Source: Methanosphaerula palustris E1-9c (lineage in GTDB: Archaea; Halobacteriota; Methanomicrobia; Methanomicrobiales; Methanospirillaceae). From it: 64,000 nucleotides of DNA. The stretch spans positions 1,860,001 through 1,924,000 of the forward strand of contig NC_011832.1 of assembly GCF_000021965.1 (NCBI RefSeq), read 5' to 3'. Positions 34,864 through 42,910 of this stretch are shown here, piece by piece; position 1 is the stretch's first letter; each line of letters starts with the position of its first letter. Under the pieces are notes generated by a model that was not told the origin of the DNA, ran no database searches, and worked only from the letters and a program-made list of their open reading frames with translations. The position numbers and the translations under genes are program-made.

Positions 34864-36352
34864 CGGTCACCTCCTGGATGCGGCCGCCGGTGAGGGTGAC
34901 GACCCGGTCCGCACAGAGCCGGACGAATGCCTGGTCATGGGTGACCACGAGGACCGTCCTGCCGGCATCCCCCAGCAGGCGGAGGACCCGTGCCAGTTTC
35001 AGCTTCAGCGTCCAGTCGAGACCGAGGGTCGGCTCGTCCATCACCAGGATCGGGGACTCCATCATCAGCAGCCCGGCGATCGCGACCCGCTGCTTCTCCC
35101 CGACAGAGAGGGCCAGCGGCGGGGCCGTGAGCCTCAGGGAACCGAGATTCAGATCTGCAAGCACCTGCTTGATTCTCCGGTTGATCTCAGGGGCAGGAAC
35201 CCTGAAATTCTTCGGCCCAAAGGCCAGTTCATCGGCGATCGTCTCAGCAAAGAGCTGGTAATCGGCATGCTGGAAGAGCACACCCACCGTCTGTGAGATC
35301 TGGGCGACCGTTGAACCGGCGATCGATCTCCCATCCACCAGCACCTCCCCAAAATCCGGCTTTATCAGACCGTTGAGCAGGCGGAGCAGCGTCGACTTCC
35401 CGGAACCGTTGGCCCCGACGAGGACCGTGATCTCAGAGGGCCGGATCCGGAGGTCGACGGCGTTCAGGACAGGAGCGACCGAACCGGGGTACTGATAGGT
35501 CACCCCGGAGAGGCGAAGACCCGGGGAACGATCCCCCCCGAAGTCACTCCCTGACTCCCTTCGCATGTTCCGGCCCACAGGTCTGCACTCGTCTTCTGGA
35601 GGGAGGAGAATGTCGTCCCTCTCCAGAATCCCGGCCATCACCGCATCCGGGGAACCGTCATAGATGAGACGCCCCCTATTCAGGACGAGGTACCGCCCCT
35701 TCAGCGAGCCAAGCCGGTCCAGCCGGTGCTCGGTGATGAAGAGGGTCATCCCCCGCTTTTGAACGAGGGAACCGAGACACGCACTGAGAGCCTCGGCTCC
35801 CAGGCGATCGAGGCCGGAGAAGGGTTCGTCGAGGATGAGCAGATCGGGCCCGGTCACCACCACCGAGGCTACCGCGACCCGCTGCCGTTCTCCCCAGGAG
35901 AGCTGGTCCAGCGAGCGGCCCAGCAGGTGGGTGATACCGAGCAGGTCCGCGATGGACGCGATCGCCTGCTCCATCGCTTTCTCCTCCACCCCCCTCTGCT
36001 CCAGCCCGAAGGCCAGTTCGGTGTCGACCTCGCTGGAGAAGAACTGGGTGTCGGGATCCTGAAAGACCATGCCCACGGTGGAGGCCAGTTCATGGACCGG
36101 GCAGGTGCTGGTATCCTTTCCTGCCACCATGACCTGCCCCGTCATCGTACCGCGGGTGCTCTGCGGGATCAGACCGTTCAGGCATCGGAGAAGGGTCGAC
36201 TTCCCCGAACCGCTCGGTCCGGTGAGGATGACGATTTCACCCTGTTCGACCGAGAAGGAGATATGATCGAGGGCAGGCACACTCTCACCCCCGGAAGTAC
36301 GGGAATACTGAAAGGAGAGATCTGCGATCTCAAGGATGTCAGGTCCGCTCAT
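34847..36352 (-). CDS. ecfA: ECF transporter energy-coupling ATPase, fused A-A' domains
   Basis: 501 residues containing two complete ABC ATPase domains in one chain, instead of separate EcfA1 and EcfA2. Domain 1 (about 5-235): Walker A GPSGSGKST at 45-53, signature LSWGERQR, Walker B LLILDEPFSG. Domain 2 (about 275-498): Walker A GANGSGKST, signature LSVGEKQR, Walker B ILVMDEPTLG, switch VTHDQAF. It overlaps the S gene by 14 bp and ecfT by 17 bp. Fused EcfA proteins are known in archaea and actinobacteria. Confidence 0.92.
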   Translation of the reverse strand: MSGPDILEIADLSFQYSRTSGGESVPALDHISFSVEQGEIVILTGPSGSGKSTLLRCLNGLIPQSTRGTMTGQVMVAGKDTSTCPVHELASTVGMVFQDPDTQFFSSEVDTELAFGLEQRGVEEKAMEQAIASIADLLGITHLLGRSLDQLSWGERQRVAVASVVVTGPDLLILDEPFSGLDRLGAEALSACLGSLVQKRGMTLFITEHRLDRLGSLKGRYLVLNRGRLIYDGSPDAVMAGILERDDILLPPEDECRPVGRNMRRESGSDFGGDRSPGLRLSGVTYQYPGSVAPVLNAVDLRIRPSEITVLVGANGSGKSTLLRLLNGLIKPDFGEVLVDGRSIAGSTVAQISQTVGVLFQHADYQLFAETIADELAFGPKNFRVPAPEINRRIKQVLADLNLGSLRLTAPPLALSVGEKQRVAIAGLLMMESPILVMDEPTLGLDWTLKLKLARVLRLLGDAGRTVLVVTHDQAFVRLCADRVVTLTGGRIQEVTDGIGA

Positions 36353-36887
36353 CTGCCTCGATCACCCCAGCCTTGAGAAGGCGCCTGAGGACCAGCGATG
36401 CAAGGATGCCGCCGATTCCTCCGAAGATCAGGTGGGTCACCGAAGCGACACCGATCCCGATCAGAATGAGATTGGTCTGGACTCCAAAGAAGAACTGGAC
36501 CCCGTAGTTCACCACCATCTTGGCCATATTTCCGAATACTCCACCGATGAACCCGACCAGGGGGTTGGTGAACTGGTACCCGAAGATGAGGGCGGTGAGA
36601 TCGATCGCTCCACCGAGGGCCAGGTACTTGAAGAGGTCGAAGAGATGAAGCGGATCGTTCCCGAAGAATGAGGCCAGAACCCCGGATATCAGACCGATAT
36701 AGAGCCCTGCCCCCGGCTTTCTGACCACCCGTACCCCGATGATGACCGGGATGACCCAGTAGATACCGGAACTACCCGGAAGATGAAGGGGAATCTCGAA
36801 GAGCCGGTTCAGAACAAAGACCATCGCCCCGATGAGGGAGAGGAGGGCCGTCTCATAGAGGGAGAAGTAGCCCCTCAGTTCCACCAT
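36339..36887 (-). CDS. ECF transporter substrate-binding S component, substrate unknown
   Basis: 182 residues with about six hydrophobic segments (TALLSLIGAMVFVLNRLFEI, GIYWVIPVIIGVRVV, GLYIGLISGVLASFF, LALGGAIDLTALIFGY and others), the size of ECF S components. The RKPGAGL stretch recalls YkoE-type S proteins, but this is too weak to name thiamine as the substrate. The ATG directly abuts the stop of the upstream DUF3344-like gene, so these two proteins are made together. The substrate cannot be read from the sequence. Confidence 0.75.
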   Translation of the reverse strand: MVELRGYFSLYETALLSLIGAMVFVLNRLFEIPLHLPGSSGIYWVIPVIIGVRVVRKPGAGLYIGLISGVLASFFGNDPLHLFDLFKYLALGGAIDLTALIFGYQFTNPLVGFIGGVFGNMAKMVVNYGVQFFFGVQTNLILIGIGVASVTHLIFGGIGGILASLVLRRLLKAGVIEADERT

Positions 36888-37673
36888 TCAGAGCGCCTCC
36901 GAAGGGGCCGAGGTGATCGAAAGTTTGAACGAGTCAGGCTGAGGCCGGTCGACGGCGATCATCAGAAGCACGTGATCCACCTCGCTCCCTCCCGTCGTGG
37001 TGATAAAAAAACTCCCATTCTGTGCTGTCGTGTTCGTCATCTGCCCCTTCTTCGCAGCCGTATCGGTGGTGATATGAAGGGCATCGAGCCCGCCCCAGGG
37101 ATGATCGAAGGAGATGTTCACCGGCCCTGAGGTCGCTGCATCCCGGCCGGCAACGATCACAGAGAAGGGGCCGGTCTGAGCGAGGGGGGTGACCCCGGCT
37201 ACTGGCTCGCCTGGCTCAGCTTCCCCCTGGACCATATACCCGTTGGCACCATACCCGGTCTGCCGGTTCGTCCAGAACTTGCGTGGCGTGCCGCCCCACC
37301 CGTAGATAGCAAAGACCATCCTTCCCGAAAGGTTCTGGACCCTGTACGAGACCCTCACGGGATTGCTCTGATCCTGATACATGTTCTGTCCCTCGGGGGT
37401 GCCGTTCAGATCGATGAAACTGAGATACCAGCCTTCCTCTGTCTGGTTCTTCTCGTCCGGGTCGATGTTGAGTGGAGGCACATATGGACGCCAGGACTGC
37501 GGGCCGTACATGAGATCCGCCATTGATAGGGAGACACTCTGGTTGATGTTCGTTTCAGCGGTATCCTGATCGGTCTGGTCCACACCTCCTGCAGTCATCT
37601 GAAGAGCCACCATGAGGATGGTGAACGCTCCCATCAGAACCAGTGCGGCCAGAATCCGCCGTGCATACTTCAG
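36888..37673 (-). CDS. DUF3344-like protein with swapped halves, in the ECF operon
   Basis: About 248 residues from the first ATG (37634), or 261 if translation starts at the CTG at 37673. The CTG start gives a convincing signal sequence (KYARRILAALVLMGAFTIL), lies one base after the upstream TGA and follows agaggga; the ATG start would cut that sequence and has no ribosome binding site. The mature part holds both halves of a DUF3344 domain in reverse order. First comes the half that is normally C-terminal (LMYGPQSWRPY, LSFIDLNG, VRVSYRVQNLSG, AIYGWGG, FWTNRQ). After a linker near residue 150 (ATG numbering) comes the half that is normally N-terminal (GGLDALHITTDT, GSFFITTTGGSEVDHVLLMIAV, PDSFKL). 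Context suggests an extracytoplasmic accessory of the ECF transporter. Confidence 0.7.
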   Translation of the reverse strand: MKYARRILAALVLMGAFTILMVALQMTAGGVDQTDQDTAETNINQSVSLSMADLMYGPQSWRPYVPPLNIDPDEKNQTEEGWYLSFIDLNGTPEGQNMYQDQSNPVRVSYRVQNLSGRMVFAIYGWGGTPRKFWTNRQTGYGANGYMVQGEAEPGEPVAGVTPLAQTGPFSVIVAGRDAATSGPVNISFDHPWGGLDALHITTDTAAKKGQMTNTTAQNGSFFITTTGGSEVDHVLLMIAVDRPQPDSFKLSITSAPSEAL

Positions 37674-37674
37674 T

Positions 37675-38373
37675 TCAGTCCCTCTTGATCGGGAAGAGTT
37701 CGCCGTCGCGCTCCTCTACAAACAGGATCGCCCTTCCATTGACCGGACAGGCTTTGGGAGATTTCCCTTCCGGATTCTGCACGGTTCCGCTGGTGACTCT
37801 CGGCCCTGCGATATTCCAGACCTCATCGATGCCGCCCGCGAGCAGCTCCTCCACCGTGCTGGGACCGGTGAAATCCCGGATCTTGCCCAGTTGCAGAAAC
37901 CGCCCGTCATTCCGCGTCGAAGCGAGCGCGAGCCCTGCCATCGCCCCGATCACCCCGTCCTCAGTCCCGCCAAGCCCCAGGAGTGGGATATTCAGATTTC
38001 GGGCAAGGGTCCGCGCCCTGATCTGGTCCAGGATCGTATGCTGCGCATCGCGTCCATAGGCCACCAGGGAAGGGGCTATCTGTTCGGTGAGGGCGACCGC
38101 GACTCCAGGATCGCTCCCATCGATGAAATCGTCGAGCATCATATCCTGCGCCAGGGAGAAAACATATGCTGCAATCCGCGGATTCTCTTCGCAGATATGG
38201 ATGACTCCACAGGAATTATGAGAGGTGTAGGGAATATCCTCATGAACATAGAGTTGATGGCGAGTCACCCCGTAGACCAGGAATTCTTCTGCTATGGCAT
38301 CGGCAATCGTTCTGGCCAGTCGACCTGTTCCACGGGACTCCAGATTGTCTGTATCATCAAGTGCGAGATAAAT
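37675..38373 (-). CDS. TiaS-like DDTD-motif protein, short form
   Basis: About 232 residues. The family motif LALDDTDNLESRGTGRLAR lies upstream of the first ATG/GTG/TTG in frame (GTG at 38268), so the true start must be a rarer codon. An ATT at 38371-38373, seven bases after gaggagga, is the best candidate. The pattern matches the N-terminal catalytic part of TiaS, which attaches agmatine to C34 of tRNA-Ile2 (DDTD, then NSCGVIHI and GTEDGVIGAMAGLALA). The OB-fold and zinc ribbon of full-length TiaS (about 400 aa) are missing, so a different role is likely. It is the first gene of the ECF operon. Confidence 0.65.
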   Translation of the reverse strand: MYLALDDTDNLESRGTGRLARTIADAIAEEFLVYGVTRHQLYVHEDIPYTSHNSCGVIHICEENPRIAAYVFSLAQDMMLDDFIDGSDPGVAVALTEQIAPSLVAYGRDAQHTILDQIRARTLARNLNIPLLGLGGTEDGVIGAMAGLALASTRNDGRFLQLGKIRDFTGPSTVEELLAGGIDEVWNIAGPRVTSGTVQNPEGKSPKACPVNGRAILFVEERDGELFPIKRD

Positions 38374-38410
38374 CGTCTTCTCCTCCTCGGATATATTACT
38401 ATTAAATAGA

Positions 38411-38424
38411 CATAATTTAAATTT
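38411..38424 (-). promoter_or_regulatory. TATA box of the TiaS-like/ECF operon
   Basis: The AT-only stretch ataatttaaatttt reads aaatttaaatta on the transcribed strand. It lies about 45 bp upstream of the proposed ATT start, which leaves a short leader with a strong ribosome binding site. Next to it, at 38441-38446, is gttaac, a hexamer that also occurs in the promoters of the surface-protein genes. Confidence 0.45.
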
Positions 38425-38460
38425 TTTGATTTTTTATTAAAGTTAACTTAATTGTATAAA

Positions 38461-39987
38461 CTACTTCCCAGACTTCGGGCCGGCATCCCTGATGATCCCC
38501 CTGACCGCTGCCAGGATCCCGGCAAACTCCTCCGCATCGGGGCTCCATTTCGCAAACTCCACCAGGCTGCACCGCTGGAGAATCATCTGAACCTTCAGAA
38601 GATCGGCACCCTGCCCGACAGGGAGAGCGAGCACCTCCTGATCGGTGGACGAGGTTCCATCGCCGTAATGATACGAGAGGAAGAGACGGAGCGCCTCTCC
38701 TGCCGAGCCATAACCTCGCTGAGGAGCACCCTGTGCATAGTAAGCAGCAGCCATCACCAGAAGATCCTCAGCTGCCTTCCGGTAGTCGAAGGGCGACTGG
38801 ACCTCCAGAGCCAGAGCCGAATCCCTCCTCCTCCGCCACCGTCGGTACAGGATGACCCCGCCGGCGAAACAGAGCACCGCGAGCAGGGTGAGGACTACCG
38901 GATGCAGCAGCGCGAGGAGCATCGGAATCAGATTGGAGGGGACGGCCGGAGGCCGGTGAAGGGTGAGCCCCGAAATCGTGGTATTGTTGATCACCGTCGC
39001 TGCCGCGGTGGCCTTGTTCTCCTTGCGGTCCGCCCAGGTCAGGGCCACCACCGCCGTTCTGTTGGTGGTGGTGTTGATATCGGTCTGCACCCCCGAGTAG
39101 CCGTCGCCGTGGAGATTGTCGGCGAATGCCCGGTAGGTGGCATTCTTCTCCAGCAGCGGCGGAAGGGAGAGCAAGGCTGAGGACTTCTGGTCGGCGAAGA
39201 GGAGGGTGGCATTGTCCATCCCCCCGTTCAGGGTCGCCTCCTCCCCGGACTTCTTTGCGAAGTGGTAGAGGAATTGCCCGGTGGTGTTCGAGACCGGCGT
39301 CACCTGCCGATCATCGACCGTGAACCCCTGCACCTGGAGGGAGGCGAGGATATCGCGGATCGTGGAATCGTTCTCGATCACCTGTTCGAGGGCCGTCTGC
39401 CGCAGGGCGGTCAGGTTCTCCTCCTGTCTGAACTGGTTCTGCAGTGCCCCGGCATCGCTCGGGATCTGTCCGCTCTGCAGGGCCTGATCGATACTCTCCC
39501 CCTGCCCCTGCTGATCCGCCGGCACCGTTGTCCGGGGTGCCGGCAGATCCGTGCTGACCAGGGGATCCTTCACATTCTTCTGCCCGGGATCGTTCGCCGT
39601 CACATGGACGACGAGCGGAGAGAGGGCGACCTCGCGGTCGACCCCTGCTTCGGTATAGGCAAACCTGAGCGAGACCGTCAGCGTCATCGGCTGATCATAG
39701 GGCCCCAGGTGCAGGTTCAGACTGTGCGCACCGTCAGGGATCTTGAATGAGGCGGACTGGACCGCAGATTCCGGACCTGCGCCTTCATCACCGACCGACG
39801 TTCGTTCGAGCGTCCCCTTGACCTCATGGCCATAGGTATTGGTCAGGACCAGGGGGATGGTGGCCTGGGCCCCCTGCTGGATATAATACTCCTTCTGATC
39901 CGAGGTGATGGTGATCTCCTGGGCCGCTGCAGAACTGAACAGGACGAGAGAGAGCAGCAGCACGAGGCAGAGTGCTCGACGCATCAT
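38461..39987 (-). CDS. BatD-like membrane protein of the MoxR/VWA operon
   Basis: 508 residues: signal peptide (1-22), a beta-rich extracytoplasmic region (about 23-345: ITSDQKEYYIQQGAQATI, Ig-like), one transmembrane helix (about 347-375, LIPMLLALLHPVVLTLLAVL) followed by basic YRRWRRRRD, and a helical cytoplasmic domain (385-508). Topology and gene order match BatD/DUF4129-like proteins of MoxR-VWA operons. Its start overlaps the VWA gene stop (ATGA). The exact biochemical role of these proteins is not established. Confidence 0.72.
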   Translation of the reverse strand: MMRRALCLVLLLSLVLFSSAAAQEITITSDQKEYYIQQGAQATIPLVLTNTYGHEVKGTLERTSVGDEGAGPESAVQSASFKIPDGAHSLNLHLGPYDQPMTLTVSLRFAYTEAGVDREVALSPLVVHVTANDPGQKNVKDPLVSTDLPAPRTTVPADQQGQGESIDQALQSGQIPSDAGALQNQFRQEENLTALRQTALEQVIENDSTIRDILASLQVQGFTVDDRQVTPVSNTTGQFLYHFAKKSGEEATLNGGMDNATLLFADQKSSALLSLPPLLEKNATYRAFADNLHGDGYSGVQTDINTTTNRTAVVALTWADRKENKATAAATVINNTTISGLTLHRPPAVPSNLIPMLLALLHPVVLTLLAVLCFAGGVILYRRWRRRRDSALALEVQSPFDYRKAAEDLLVMAAAYYAQGAPQRGYGSAGEALRLFLSYHYGDGTSSTDQEVLALPVGQGADLLKVQMILQRCSLVEFAKWSPDAEEFAGILAAVRGIIRDAGPKSGK

Positions 39988-40934
39988 GGAATGATCCGCC
40001 TCTTGCCGTAGCGAAGGTAGAGCTCAGCGAGGAGGACCAGGAGTACCCCGGCAAACAGAATCGGCTGAATGCTGGTCTCCTCCTTCTCCCGGACGATCTC
40101 CTTGTTCAGCCCGGCATAGATCTGGTGCAGGGTCTGCTCGTCCACCGAGGTGTAATAGGTCCCGCCGGTCTTCTCTGCGATCGACTGCAGGGCCGCTTCA
40201 TCGAGGGTCGCGTACTGGGGCGTGCCCGTCGGGTCGGTTCCGAGCAGGACCGGACTCTTCGAGCCCAGCCCGACCGTAAAGACCTGGACCTTGTTCTGAG
40301 CGGCGAAGGCCGTGGCATCCTCAGGGGAGATCACGCCGGCGTTGCCCACCCCGTCGGAGAGGAGGACGACCACCTTCTTCTGGTTCGGGATCGAGTCGGC
40401 CATGTCGACGGCCAGGGCCAGCCCGTCACCGAGCGCCGTCTGTCCGTTCTTCTGCTCGATCGCCGCCGTCTTCTCCATCACCCGGTCCTTGTCCGGGGAG
40501 AGATACGCCGCCGTCGTCGCTCCGGACTCGAAGATCACGACACCGGCATAGTCCTTCGGGTCGAGGGATTTGATCAGCACCGAGGCCGATTCCTTCGCCG
40601 CCTCAAGGCGGGTCGGCTGGTAATCGTTCGCTGCCATACTCCCGGAGTCGTCAATGGCGAGGACGACGCTGACCCCGTCCCGGGTCTGGTCCAGGGGAAG
40701 GTGCGGATTCGCCAGCCCGACGATCACGAGCGCGATCGCCACCAGCGAGAGGATGAACAGGTACTGGGGACGCCGGGACGGCTTCTTCTCGCCGAGGGCA
40801 GACTTCAGAAAGGCGACATGCGAGAAGGCCATCGCGGTGTTCTTCCTGCTTCTGACCGCACGACGGTACAGATAGCAGAGAATCGGTATTCCGATCAGAC
40901 CCACGAGCCAGAGGGGATTGGTAAAGCCGGGCAT
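39984..40934 (-). CDS. BatA/BatB-like VWA-domain membrane protein
   Basis: 316 residues: TM1 (5-23, LWLVGLIGIPILCYLY), TM2 (about 58-76), a von Willebrand A domain (about 86-265) with an intact MIDAS site (DDSGS at 95-99 plus the later conserved Thr and Asp), and TM3 near the C-terminus (291-308) with a basic end. VWA domains bind metal and ligands. In MoxR operons they act with the AAA ATPase in assembly or stress tolerance. It lies 2 bp after the DUF58 gene. Confidence 0.88.
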   Translation of the reverse strand: MPGFTNPLWLVGLIGIPILCYLYRRAVRSRKNTAMAFSHVAFLKSALGEKKPSRRPQYLFILSLVAIALVIVGLANPHLPLDQTRDGVSVVLAIDDSGSMAANDYQPTRLEAAKESASVLIKSLDPKDYAGVVIFESGATTAAYLSPDKDRVMEKTAAIEQKNGQTALGDGLALAVDMADSIPNQKKVVVLLSDGVGNAGVISPEDATAFAAQNKVQVFTVGLGSKSPVLLGTDPTGTPQYATLDEAALQSIAEKTGGTYYTSVDEQTLHQIYAGLNKEIVREKEETSIQPILFAGVLLVLLAELYLRYGKRRIIP

Positions 40935-40936
40935 GA

Positions 40937-41827
40937 CTATCTCCCCCCGGCGGTACCGGCCCGCCGGCCGCAGAAGAGGCGTTTGAGCGGGATGTCGTAG
41001 GGTTCATCGGTCCCGAGGTCGACCTGGCCGACCCGGCACCGCCGGCACATCTCAGTGAAGGTACCGGTCGCGGCCTCGGTCGCCAGCCGGTATCGCTCCC
41101 GGATCGCCGGGTCCGAGGTGTCGACGAGCAGCTGTTCGCCGCTCTCCTCGTCCTCGAACATCATCAGCCCGCAGTCGGGGAGGTCGTGCTCCCGGGGATC
41201 GGTGACCCGGATCGCCGAGACCTCGTGGTGCAGGCGGAGGAGCGAGAGGGCACGGGCCGGGTCCTCAGTGAAGAAGTCCGAGATGACGATCACCGAGGAC
41301 TGGCGCTTGAGAAGGGGAGTGAACTCCCGGAGGACCTTGCCGAGATCGGTCCTCCCCGGATGCGGGGTGAAGGCGATCAGGGTGTTCAGCAGGGCGATCA
41401 GGTGCCTTCGTCCCCGCCGGGCCGGAATATACTGTTCGATCCGATCGGTGAAGATGCAGAGACCGATCAGTTCGTGCTGTTTCTGGGCCGCGAACATCAG
41501 CGAGGCCGTCACTTCAAGGATGCGCTGGGCTTTGCTGACGTCGCTGCCGAACGAGCCGGAGGCCGACCCGTCGATCAGGAAATAGTACCGCTGATCCCGC
41601 TCTTCTGAGAAATCCTTGATATACGGCTTGTTCAGCCGGGCGGTCACCTTCCAGTCGATCGTCCGGACGTCGTCGCCGGGGACGTACTCCCGGATCTCGG
41701 AGAACTCGATCCCCTGTCCTTTGAAGAGGGACCGGTGTTCGCCGGCTGCGAGACCCTCCACCAGGATACCGGTCTTCAGTTCGATGGTATGCAGGCTGCG
41801 GAGCAGTGTCTTGAGGTCTGTCATCAT
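40937..41827 (-). CDS. DUF58 protein
   Basis: 296 residues with the DUF58 hallmark YVPGDDVRTIDWKVTARL (about 48-65), followed by a degenerate VWA-like fold with D-x-S-x-S (DGSAS). DUF58 genes almost always sit between moxR and VWA genes, as here, and their products are believed to work with MoxR. There is no membrane segment. It follows moxR by 15 bp. Confidence 0.88.
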   Translation of the reverse strand: MMTDLKTLLRSLHTIELKTGILVEGLAAGEHRSLFKGQGIEFSEIREYVPGDDVRTIDWKVTARLNKPYIKDFSEERDQRYYFLIDGSASGSFGSDVSKAQRILEVTASLMFAAQKQHELIGLCIFTDRIEQYIPARRGRRHLIALLNTLIAFTPHPGRTDLGKVLREFTPLLKRQSSVIVISDFFTEDPARALSLLRLHHEVSAIRVTDPREHDLPDCGLMMFEDEESGEQLLVDTSDPAIRERYRLATEAATGTFTEMCRRCRVGQVDLGTDEPYDIPLKRLFCGRRAGTAGGR

Positions 41828-41842
41828 ACGCTCCAGCCGGGA

Positions 41843-42832
41843 TCACGGGACACGGATGGTGTCGAGGATCGTATCGATCATCCGATCGGTCGAGATCTCC
41901 TCTGCTTCGGCCGTATAGGTCCTGATGATCCGGTGACGAAGGACGCTGTGGGCCACGACCTTGATGTCGTGGGGGATCACGTACCCCCGTCCGTTCAGCA
42001 GGGCATGAGCCTTCGCAGTCAGGACGAGGTTGATGGAGGCACGCGGCGAGGCCCCGCAGGCGATGTATTCTCCGATCGACAAGCCATAGGTCTTAGGGTT
42101 GCGGGTGGCGTCGACCAGTTCGGCGACGTACCGCTTGATATCAGGGCTCGCATAGATCGTACGCGTGAAGGCCTGCATCGCGCGGAGTTGCTGCTCGTTC
42201 AAGAGAGGCGACGGGCGAACCGGGACCGTCTCCGAGAACCGGTCTAGGATCCGGATCTCCTCCTCCAGGCTCGGATAGGTCATGAGCACCTTCAGCATGA
42301 ACCGGTCGAGCTGGGCTTCGGGAAGCGAGTAGGTCCCTTCGGATTCGATCGGGTTCTGGGTGGCCAGCACGAAGAACGGCTCTTCGAGCGGGAAGGTGTC
42401 TCCCTGGATGGTCACCTGCCGCTCCTGCATCGCTTCGAGCAGGGCCGACTGGACCTTCGGCGGGGCACGGTTGATCTCATCGGCGAGGACGAACTGGTGG
42501 AAGATCGGCCCCTTGGTGGTGCTGAAGACCGCCTCGTTCTGGTTGTAGATCTTGGTGCCGATGATATCGGCGGGGAGGAGGTCCGGGGTGAACTGGAGGC
42601 GGACGAACCCGCAGTCCAGGCATTCGGAGAGGGTCTTGATCAGCAGGGTCTTGGCGATGCCGGGCACCCCTTCGAGCAGGACGTGGCCGCCAGCGAGGAG
42701 GGCGATCATCAACTGATCGATCACCGCCTCCTGGCCGACTATTATGGTGCTGATCTCCTGCCGGAGCTCTGTGAGCGGTTGTTGGTATGTCAGTGCGGTG
42801 GTGTTCTTTACGGCAATATCCGGGGCTATCAT
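41843..42832 (-). CDS. moxR: MoxR-family AAA+ ATPase
   Basis: 329 residues: Walker A GVPGIAKT (55-62), Walker B VLADEINRAPP, sensor 1 LATQNPIE and the MoxR lid domain (SLPEAQLDRFMLKVLMTYPS onward). MoxR ATPases act as chaperones for metal insertion or assembly of surface or respiratory proteins. It is the first gene of a four-gene operon with DUF58, VWA and BatD-like genes. A fragment of a second copy survives at 61475-61697. Confidence 0.92.
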   Translation of the reverse strand: MIAPDIAVKNTTALTYQQPLTELRQEISTIIVGQEAVIDQLMIALLAGGHVLLEGVPGIAKTLLIKTLSECLDCGFVRLQFTPDLLPADIIGTKIYNQNEAVFSTTKGPIFHQFVLADEINRAPPKVQSALLEAMQERQVTIQGDTFPLEEPFFVLATQNPIESEGTYSLPEAQLDRFMLKVLMTYPSLEEEIRILDRFSETVPVRPSPLLNEQQLRAMQAFTRTIYASPDIKRYVAELVDATRNPKTYGLSIGEYIACGASPRASINLVLTAKAHALLNGRGYVIPHDIKVVAHSVLRHRIIRTYTAEAEEISTDRMIDTILDTIRVP

Positions 42833-42910
42833 CAGTGGTACTCCAATTACATCATCATGTGGTTCAAAAAGGGTTGTAAAGAGAGAATGGGATCGATCTC
42901 TCTGTCGCGA

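Noticed and set aside
34847-36352. Frameshift or false fusion of two EcfA genes
   Set aside because: Both ATPase domains are complete and in one frame, with an ordinary linker. Fused EcfA proteins are known in archaea.
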